Shown here: positions 40,163 to 44,894 of the stretch, piece by piece
How positions within the stretch are numbered: the first letter of the stretch is position 1
Layout of the letters: the number at the start of each line of letters is the position of its first letter
Assembly (NCBI GenBank): GCA_946408355.1
Contig: CAMJRX010000018.1
Span: 1 to 44,894 of the forward strand
Source: an uncultured Selenomonadales bacterium
GTDB lineage: Bacteria > Bacillota > Negativicutes > Selenomonadales > Selenomonadaceae
Length of the DNA: 44,894 nt
Reading direction: 5' to 3'
Program-made: the position numbers and the translations under genes
The notes under the pieces: generated by a model
Seen by the model: only the letters and a program-made list of their open reading frames with translations
Databases searched by the model: none
What the model was told of the DNA's origin: nothing

Positions 40163-40451
40163 CCCACTCTCCCTTCATGAATTTGTTAATCTTGTCAACG
40201 TCATTAGAAACAGCTTCTCTGATTTTGTTTACCGAAATGGAAGGATAAGAAATGGACTTGTTAAGCGTGTTATTCAAATTATAAATTGCTTGAGCAAGCT
40301 CTTTGCCGCCCTCAAGAACTCTGACTTGCTTGTGCTCCAAAAGGTGTAAGATGTACTTTGACAAGTTCATGCCCAACTTTTCGGCTTCCTGTGCATATTT
40401 AATTTTGTCCTCTTTGGAAACACGAATGTTAATGTTGACGTTCTTACGCAT
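40143..40451 (-). CDS. MobC-like ribbon-helix-helix relaxosome protein
   Basis: 102 residues from ATG 40451 (after GAGGTG). The N-terminus is a ribbon-helix-helix: NINIRVSKEDKIKYAQEAEKLGMNLSKYILHLLEHKQVRV, as in MobC/MbeC accessory proteins. A helical tail (LAQAIYNLNNTLNK...INKIREAVSNDVDKINKFM) follows. Such proteins bind oriT and help the relaxase. Directly upstream of, and overlapping, the relaxase. The intergenic DNA just upstream is the natural place for oriT. Confidence 0.75.
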   Translation of the reverse strand: MRKNVNINIRVSKEDKIKYAQEAEKLGMNLSKYILHLLEHKQVRVLEGGKELAQAIYNLNNTLNKSISYPSISVNKIREAVSNDVDKINKFMKGEWDVYVDS

Positions 40452-40460
40452 AAAAATCAC

Positions 40461-40624
40461 CTCGTAATTACTTTTAAAAATATGTAAGCACAGAAATAAA
40501 AAGATATATATACCCCCCCCCCAAGTTAGATATTTGTTATCACAAAAAAGAATTTCCCCGACCTAACAAACTTTTAGCCGAAGTATTTTTTCACATTGAG
40601 AAATCGGGGAAATTCGAGTAAATA
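40461..40624. other. Candidate oriT region with C10 tract and inverted repeat
   Basis: GAATTTCCCCGA (40550-40561) and TCGGGGAAATTC (40604-40615) are perfect 12-bp arms 42 bases apart. A run of ten C lies at 40513-40522. The region is upstream of mobC and the relaxase on their strand. On the minus strand the hairpin is followed by TTTTTT, so it might instead terminate the 60-residue HTH gene. The nick site was not identified. Confidence 0.4.
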
Positions 40625-40807
40625 TCATTTGCTGATTTTTGACCTCAGATATTCGTTTAAGCTTTGTCGTGGAATTTTCCAAATCCGTCCTATCCGAAAG
40701 GCTTTGATTTTACCTTCCATTAACAAGCGGTAAGCGGCATTTTTTCCAATCATGAGCGCGTCGCAAAGCTCTTCGAGTGTCATTAAAGGTTGTTCAAGAT
40801 TTTGCAT
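40625..40807 (-). CDS. Excisionase-type HTH_17 DNA-binding protein
   Basis: 60 residues: MTLEELCDALMIGKNAAYRLLMEGKIKAFRIGRIWKIPRQSLNEYL is the standard MerR-like winged HTH_17 fold found in Xis and in control proteins of mobile elements. ATG 40807 is preceded by GAGGTAAC. It may bend DNA at the attachment site or regulate the mob operon. A related 69-residue protein is encoded just upstream, so both may act together. Confidence 0.8.
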   Translation of the reverse strand: MQNLEQPLMTLEELCDALMIGKNAAYRLLMEGKIKAFRIGRIWKIPRQSLNEYLRSKISK

Positions 40808-40860
40808 GTTGCGTTACCTCCATAAAAATTTAGCATTGATAAATGCCAATTAATGTCCTA

Positions 40861-41070
40861 TCAACTGCGATGATGTAGAAGAGAGACTCTTGACTTAATG
40901 TAATCTTCCACGGCAAAAGCAGGGATTTTCCAGACTTTGCAACCTTTTTCCTTATAAGCGGTCAGTTGTTTAGTTTTTATGAGATTATAAATAGTATGAG
41001 AGCTGTACCCCAAAAGGGCGGCAACCTCCGAGACGTGTGACAAAGTTTTTGATATTTGAACGGTAATCAT
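40861..41070 (-). CDS. Excisionase-type HTH_17 DNA-binding protein, second copy
   Basis: 69 residues: SHVSEVAALLGYSSHTIYNLIKTKQLTAYKEKGCKVWKIPAFAVEDYI matches HTH_17. ATG 41070 follows AAGGAGGT. It is divergent from the rightward DUF932 operon, and the gap between them contains AT-rich promoter-like sequence with ATGTAA/TTACAT inverted arms, so it probably controls one or both promoters. Confidence 0.8.
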   Translation of the reverse strand: MITVQISKTLSHVSEVAALLGYSSHTIYNLIKTKQLTAYKEKGCKVWKIPAFAVEDYIKSRVSLLHHRS

Positions 41071-41255
41071 TTGTAAAACCTCCTTAGATTCTTTACCATT
41101 ATGTTATTCCGTTTTTAATTATGTAAAGTTTATAAATTTTAATTACATACTATATAAAAGAAGAAGCGCAGGTGTATAACGCACCTGTGTTTTTTCGTGT
41201 CGTAATGAAAGGCGGTGGTTAAGAATCAAATTCAGAAAAAGAGGAGGTAGGTAAA
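41071..41255. promoter_or_regulatory. Divergent promoter region and leader of the DUF932 operon
   Basis: ATGTAA and TTACAT arms flank an AT-rich core with TATATA near 41150. A hairpin-terminator (41167-41195) follows on the plus strand, before any gene, so the rightward operon may be controlled by attenuation. GAGGAGG (41241-41247) then serves the first small frame. Confidence 0.4.
41167..41195 (+). terminator. Leader terminator / attenuator
   Basis: CGCAGGTG (41167-41174) / CACCTGTG (41182-41189) with one G-T pair, followed by TTTTTT. It lies upstream of the operon's first gene. Confidence 0.65.
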
Positions 41256-41441
41256 ATCAAATCGTTATTACGAGCGATAGTCGATGTTGTTCTTCACAGA
41301 ATAGCGGAGGCTTTAATTCCGTCGGCGGATTTTTCATGTATGCTTAAGCTATTGGGATTCATACTGCTACTTCGGGTATGTGCTCAAACGTTAGGCTGTC
41401 TGTCGGTGGTAATTTTGTTTGTGTTGTTTTTGTACATTTGA
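41256..41441 (+). CDS. Possible 61-residue membrane peptide with an ATC start
   Basis: A frame from ATC 41256 to TGA 41441. GAGGAGG lies eight bases upstream and no ATG, GTG or TTG is in range in that frame. It reads as an amphipathic start (KSLLRAIVDVVLHRIAEAL) and a C-terminal transmembrane stretch (LLGFILLLRVCAQTLG, LSVVILFVLFLYI). An alternative start is ATG 41340, giving only the membrane part (33 residues), without a ribosome binding site. It may be a holin-like or toxin-like peptide, or an ATG lost by mutation. Confidence 0.4.
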   Translation: MKSLLRAIVDVVLHRIAEALIPSADFSCMLKLLGFILLLRVCAQTLGCLSVVILFVLFLYI

Positions 41442-41456
41442 ATTGGAGGAGATATT

Positions 41457-42560
41457 ATGAAACAAGGAAGAACGTTGCTGGAGCTTGGTCGGGAGCTCCA
41501 GCGTCAACGTCTCAATCGTCAAGATTTTTTGGCGGACACGCGAACACTTGAAGTGGAATCGACGCCGTACAGTTCGACGCTTCATCTGACGCTGGACGGC
41601 AAAACTCACGGGTTCCAGATAGGGGAGCTTGCACATCAGCAGATAGCTTCTCGGCTCAATATTCCGTATCGTTATTATCAGAAAATGCAGGAAGAGGCAC
41701 CCGACCTGCTTGACCGTAACGTAAACACGTGGCTGGAGCAAAAGCCGGAACGTCGAATGATTCGCGTGCTGGACGGAAAAGTACGTGCGTTCTTGTCGGA
41801 TCGTTATCGTCGTTTGGATAATCTGGAACTGTGCGCAACAGTCTTGCCGGTAATAAAGGAAATGAATGGAGCGCAAATCGAATCGTGCGAAGTTACTCCT
41901 ACTCACCTGTACATTAAGGTCGTTAATCGCCGCGTCAAGGCTGAAGTAAAAATCGGTGACATAGTGCAAGCTGGGTTTGTCGTGTCCAATAGCGAGGTCG
42001 GTTTAGGAAGTTTGAGAGTGGAACCGCTCGTTTTTAGACTGGTGTGCAAGAATGGCTTGATTTGCAAAGATTTGGCGCAGAAAAAGTATCATGTCGGGCG
42101 GCAAGTTAATGCTTCTGATGATTCGGCGTATGAACTTTACTCTGAGGCGACGTTAGCACAAGATGACAAAGCTTTCTTTATGAAAGTGCAAGATGTAGTA
42201 AGAGCGGCAGTAGACGAATCTAAATTTATGCTGACGGTAAATCGAATGCGCGAATCTACTCAAGTTCCTCTTGCTCATGATCCTGTTAAGTCCGTCGAAT
42301 TACTTGCCGATAAGTTCCAGCTGACGGAAAATGAACGCGGAGATATTCTCCGTCAACTTTTCATGGGAGCGGATAATTCACGCTACGGACTGGTCAATGC
42401 TGTTACCGCTGCCAGCAAAATTGCTAAGACGTACGAGCGGGCAACAGACCTTGAGCGTATTGGCGGCGAAATTCTTTCGTTGCCTATACCGCGTAACATA
42501 CTTCCGCCGCCGACAGTCGCCGCGTATCAGTCATTGCCGGAATATCAAATGACAGCGTAA
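41457..42560 (+). CDS. DUF932 family phage/plasmid-like protein
   Basis: 367 residues, ATG 41457 after TTGGAGGAG. The DUF932 pattern is visible: FQIGELAHQQIASRLNIPYRYYQKMQEEAPDLLDRNVNTWLEQ, RMIRVLDGKVRAFLSDRYRRLDN, ESCEVTPTHLYIKVV, GFVVSNSEVGLGSLRVEPLVFRLVCKNGLI, and the C-terminal RYGLVNAVTAASK. The family is common in phages and plasmids; its function is unknown, often linked with recombination. It is the main gene of the rightward operon. Confidence 0.85.
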   Translation: MKQGRTLLELGRELQRQRLNRQDFLADTRTLEVESTPYSSTLHLTLDGKTHGFQIGELAHQQIASRLNIPYRYYQKMQEEAPDLLDRNVNTWLEQKPERRMIRVLDGKVRAFLSDRYRRLDNLELCATVLPVIKEMNGAQIESCEVTPTHLYIKVVNRRVKAEVKIGDIVQAGFVVSNSEVGLGSLRVEPLVFRLVCKNGLICKDLAQKKYHVGRQVNASDDSAYELYSEATLAQDDKAFFMKVQDVVRAAVDESKFMLTVNRMRESTQVPLAHDPVKSVELLADKFQLTENERGDILRQLFMGADNSRYGLVNAVTAASKIAKTYERATDLERIGGEILSLPIPRNILPPPTVAAYQSLPEYQMTA

Positions 42561-42573
42561 AGGAGAGGATTAT

Positions 42574-42888
42574 ATGAGTTCGTTCTTTAACTGCGCGGCG
42601 TACGATGATTTAAATTCTACGATACGACTTGACGATCACGTTGTCTTCCTCGCGCTGGAGGATAAGGAAAAAAATATGTCGATTCATTTAACGCTTAATC
42701 CGTTTCAGGTGCGTATGTTGGCAAAGTATTTGTCCCTTGCTTTGTCGCAAGTTGAATTCAAAGCCTTGCAAGGAGAAAAAAGTTTCGGCGACCTGTCCGT
42801 CCAGATTATCAATGCGGATAAAGATTTTTACAACGCCGATAAATTTTATGACGACGAGGAAGAATATGCTATTGCTGTTCCCTTTTAA
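42574..42888 (+). CDS. Unknown acidic protein
   Basis: 104 residues, ATG 42574 after AAAGGAGAGG, 13 bases past DUF932. A beta-strand pattern (DHVVFLALEDKEKNMSIHLTLNPFQVRMLAKYLSLAL) precedes an acidic, Tyr/Phe-rich tail (FYNADKFYDDEEEYAIAV). No family recognised. Probably a partner of the DUF932 protein. A terminator-type hairpin follows. Confidence 0.6.
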   Translation: MSSFFNCAAYDDLNSTIRLDDHVVFLALEDKEKNMSIHLTLNPFQVRMLAKYLSLALSQVEFKALQGEKSFGDLSVQIINADKDFYNADKFYDDEEEYAIAVPF

Positions 42889-42903
42889 TGTCGAAGAAAG
42901 TTA

Positions 42904-42942
42904 AAGCCTCGACTGCTTACGTGGTCGAGGCTTACTCTTTTT
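42904..42942 (+). terminator. Rho-independent terminator or attenuator within the operon
   Basis: AAGCCTCGAC (42904-42913) / GTCGAGGCTT (42924-42933), a perfect 10-bp stem, then ACTCTTTTT. Confidence 0.75.
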
Positions 42943-42957
42943 ATGGAGGTTGATTTT

Positions 42958-43866
42958 ATGCCAGCAACCAAATTTATTTGTCCGAATGGAGAGCGAATAA
43001 GGATCGTAGAATGTCTGCGTTCCTGTCCAAAGCGGTGTATGTTTCTGCCGACACTTAGGGCAATCGCAAAATCTCTCGACCGTCAAATTTCCGAGCCTAC
43101 AGTAACGGAACTTATAGCGGGAGTTCGTGAAACATACTTGAAGAAAACAAGCGCGTATGCAGTGGAACCCGCTTCCGTACTGTATGCATTGCAGGGTCAA
43201 GCGATCCACTCAATAAACGAGCTGAACACGCAAGGTGAAATTCTTTCAGAGGAGAGGCTCAAGGACGACATCACCAGCGGACAATTTGATTTGTACGGCA
43301 AGATTCTCGACACTGACGAAGAGGTTCTGGGCGATTTGAAAGTTACGTCCAGTTTCCGGCTTATGCGCGCATTGGGAATTTACAAAGTCAAAATTGACAC
43401 AGGAGAGATTTATAAGTCAGGGTTAAAAAAAGGGCAACCTAAATTCAGGACGGAACTGCGCTGTGACGGCGTGAGGGATTTACTTGACTGGAGTATCCAA
43501 TTGAATTATTACCGCATGTTGTTGGAACGAGCAGGTTTCAAAATTTCTCGAATGTATATACAGGCAATCTGTCGCGACGCTTCACTTCGCATAGCTACTG
43601 AACGTGGAATAGATAAGCCAGTCTACATAATCCCGATAAACAAAATCAGCGATAGGTGGCTCACGCGCTATTTTCAGCACAAAGCAAAATTACTGAGCAA
43701 AGCTATTGAAAGCAAAACTTTACCGCCGATTTGTTCGTTCCGCGAGCGTTGGGGCAATAGAAAATGTCTTGATTACTGCGCGGCGCGAGAAAATTGTCCG
43801 TATGGGCAAAGGTTCTTGTCGAAGAAAGAAGCAATGAACGTGAAAGAATTTTCGCTGTCTGCTTAA
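42958..43866 (+). CDS. PD-(D/E)XK nuclease, RecB/Cas4-like, with two cysteine clusters
   Basis: 302 residues from ATG 42958, six bases after GGAGGT. The nuclease core is FDLYGKILDTDEEVLGDLKVTSSF (D, then D-x-K), with an upstream His-containing helix (QGQAIHSINEL) and a downstream Gln/Tyr motif (IQLNYYRMLLE), as in RecB-family exonucleases. Cysteines: N-terminal C8, C19, C23, C27, and C-terminal C-x10-C-x3-C-x5-C (CSFRERWGNRKCLDYCAARENC region), like the Fe-S clamp of Cas4/AddB. A single-strand-generating exonuclease for ERF recombination is a reasonable guess. No Cas genes nearby. Confidence 0.75.
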   Translation: MPATKFICPNGERIRIVECLRSCPKRCMFLPTLRAIAKSLDRQISEPTVTELIAGVRETYLKKTSAYAVEPASVLYALQGQAIHSINELNTQGEILSEERLKDDITSGQFDLYGKILDTDEEVLGDLKVTSSFRLMRALGIYKVKIDTGEIYKSGLKKGQPKFRTELRCDGVRDLLDWSIQLNYYRMLLERAGFKISRMYIQAICRDASLRIATERGIDKPVYIIPINKISDRWLTRYFQHKAKLLSKAIESKTLPPICSFRERWGNRKCLDYCAARENCPYGQRFLSKKEAMNVKEFSLSA

Positions 43867-43883
43867 GCAAAGGAGGAATTTCT

Positions 43884-44465
43884 ATGGGGCAGTATTTTAA
43901 GCCAATTTTGGGCGATGAGTACGGACTGAACTGCAGAGTGTATGACAGGACGGTAGACGGACAGTATACGTTTGCAAAATTGCTGGAACACGCGTGGTGG
44001 GAAAATGATTTCGTCAACGCTTTCTCGGAATTCTTGTACAATGAACCGAGCCGAGTAGCTTGGACAGGGGATTATGCAGATGAACCCGATGATTTCAACT
44101 TCCCGAATTGCTCAGCGTTCTATGTTCCGAGCTACAAGGAAGTGTGGGGCGAAGTGGTAAAGTCGCAAGGTGTCGCTTCTTCGGACTTCAAGCTCGACAG
44201 GAAATATTTGCTCAATCATGATACCAAACAATTTATTGACTTGGACGAGTACAAAAAACTTTCAACGGACAAGCACGGTTGGTGCATTCACCCTTTGCCT
44301 TTGCTCACGGCAGTTGGGAACGATCGGGGCGGTGGAGACTTTCACGAAGGCAACACTGGCTATGAAAACGTCGGTATCTGGGTTTGGCACCTGCTTTCCT
44401 TTGCCGACAAGCCGCCTAAAGATTTCTCGAAATTCCCGCTCGTTTTTAAGGAGGATACCAGATGA
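43884..44465 (+). CDS. Unknown protein of the mobile element
   Basis: 193 residues from ATG 43884, after AAAGGAGG. Very rich in Trp, Tyr, Asp and Gly (MGQYFKPILGDEYGLNCRVY, AWWENDFVNAFSEFLYN, VAWTGDYADEPDDF, GGGDFHEGNTGYENVGIWVWHL). No family recognised. Similar proteins of unknown function often occur in phage and ICE accessory modules. The stop overlaps the next start (ATGA), so it is coupled to the gene at 44462. Confidence 0.6.
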   Translation: MGQYFKPILGDEYGLNCRVYDRTVDGQYTFAKLLEHAWWENDFVNAFSEFLYNEPSRVAWTGDYADEPDDFNFPNCSAFYVPSYKEVWGEVVKSQGVASSDFKLDRKYLLNHDTKQFIDLDEYKKLSTDKHGWCIHPLPLLTAVGNDRGGGDFHEGNTGYENVGIWVWHLLSFADKPPKDFSKFPLVFKEDTR

Positions 44466-44788
44466 TTTACGACACGGACAAGGCGTTGCTCAAGCGGTAT
44501 CGTCATTTGATAGCCGCGCTCATCGCCTACTCAATCGGGTACTTCACGCCGCTTGCCGCTCTTCAGGCTATCAAGGATTACAAAAATAACGAACCGAACT
44601 TTTGCGAGTGGTATCTCGATATTGCCTGGAAACGTGGCGTCAAAAACGACGAAGACTTTCTCACCATTAATCGCAACATAATCAGGGCGTCGATAAAATA
44701 TCGTCACAACTGTAGTTTTCAGTTTGCGCTGCAAGTCGTAGACAAAAATATAGCCGGACATGAATCTCTCGGCGCGAGCTGGTTTTAG
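44462..44788 (+). CDS. Unknown small protein of the mobile element
   Basis: 108 residues, start ATG 44462 overlapping the previous stop by four bases. Helical, basic N-terminus (DKALLKRYRHLIAALIAYSIGYFTPLAALQAIKDY) and a Trp-containing middle (EWYLDIAWKRGVK). No family recognised. Coupling suggests it works with the 193-residue protein. A terminator follows. Confidence 0.55.
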   Translation: MIYDTDKALLKRYRHLIAALIAYSIGYFTPLAALQAIKDYKNNEPNFCEWYLDIAWKRGVKNDEDFLTINRNIIRASIKYRHNCSFQFALQVVDKNIAGHESLGASWF

Positions 44789-44805
44789 AGTTAAATATTG
44801 TAAGG

Positions 44806-44838
44806 GGCAGTCCTTTTTCGGACTGCCTCTGCTTTTTA
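44806..44838 (+). terminator. Rho-independent terminator at the end of the operon
   Basis: GGCAGTCC (44806-44813) / GGACTGCC (44820-44827), then TCTGCTTTTTATA. The next IS110 copy starts immediately after. Confidence 0.85.
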
Positions 44839-44848
44839 TAGGAGACCG

Positions 44849-44894
44849 GCTATAAAAAGTCAAGAGGCTGAAGCCGGAATATAAGGTTTATTAT
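44849..44894 (-). mobile_element. Second IS110-family element, 3' end (runs off the window)
   Basis: From about 44,843 the sequence repeats the end of the first element (AGACCGGCTAT, AAAAGTCAAGAGG, TGAAGCCGGAA, TTTATTAT) with a few base differences. It is in the same orientation as the copy at 22,448. Confidence 0.8.
44860..44894 (-). CDS. IS110-family transposase, C-terminal end
   Basis: The last codons of a minus-strand transposase, reading NKPYIPASAS and a TGA stop at 44,862. The first copy ends NKSYVPASTS, so this is a related, non-identical member. The rest lies outside the window. Confidence 0.75.
   Translation of the reverse strand, partial: NKPYIPASAS

Noticed and set aside
41391-41969. 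192-codon minus-strand frame opposite the DUF932 gene
   Set aside because: Shadow frame; DUF932 on the plus strand has family motifs and a good ribosome binding site.
42958-43866. Cas4 of a CRISPR locus
   Set aside because: No other cas gene or repeat array is present in the window.

Overview
The window looks like a piece of a Negativicutes-type genome, meaning a Firmicute with a Gram-negative envelope. AAGGAGG-type ribosome binding sites, frequent TTG/GTG starts, an Rrf2 regulator beside cysK, and rsmH-ftsL point to Firmicutes. The heptose epimerase HldD, a periplasmic-adaptor/RND efflux pair and many signal-peptide proteins point to an outer membrane with LPS. The genus cannot be fixed from the sequence alone. 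No rRNA, tRNA or CRISPR array was seen.

Bases 1 to about 22,400 are ordinary chromosome. In order they hold: the end of a type-B carboxylesterase; a frameshifted copy (828-1690) of a six-helix membrane protein whose intact paralogue lies at 8184-9023; small secreted proteins, including an orphan double-glycine leader peptide between two copies of a 41-base palindromic repeat; an RND efflux operon; a shortened CinA; hldD; a MATE transporter fused to an anti-sigma-type ATPase; secreted and cytoplasmic nitroreductase-family proteins; rsmH and ftsL detached from the rest of the division cluster; a cytidine-deaminase-like protein that has lost its zinc ligands; MgtC and CYTH proteins; and a sulfur block in which an Rrf2 regulator faces cysK-metY across a perfect 19-base operator-like palindrome on the promoter.

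Bases 22,448-44,848 are accessory DNA between two related IS110-family elements in the same orientation (the second runs off the window). The first carries a structured upstream region that could be a bridge RNA. Inside lie: an ERF single-strand annealing protein and an XRE regulator; two tandem dynamin-like GTPases resembling the LeoA/LeoBC (Eleos) anti-phage pair; a convergent, translationally coupled three-gene cassette ending in a HEPN-like protein; a terminator-bounded non-coding transcript candidate; a TOPRIM/PriCT/D5 primase-helicase; an AT-rich convergent region with helically phased A-tract repeats (possible origin); a leftward mobilisation/replication operon (two excisionase-type HTH proteins, ribbon-helix-helix MobC-like protein, very short HUH relaxase, two more P-loop ATPases); and a rightward operon (tiny membrane peptide, DUF932 protein, cysteine-rich PD-(D/E)XK nuclease, three unknowns). 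No integrase is visible. The block reads as a mobilisable plasmid-like or phage-satellite-like element carrying defence cargo.

The strongest candidates for something undescribed are the HEPN three-gene cassette next to the dynamin pair, the ncRNA at 30,990-31,250, the MATE-ATPase fusion and the zinc-less deaminase. All assignments come from reading motifs by eye; no database search was run.
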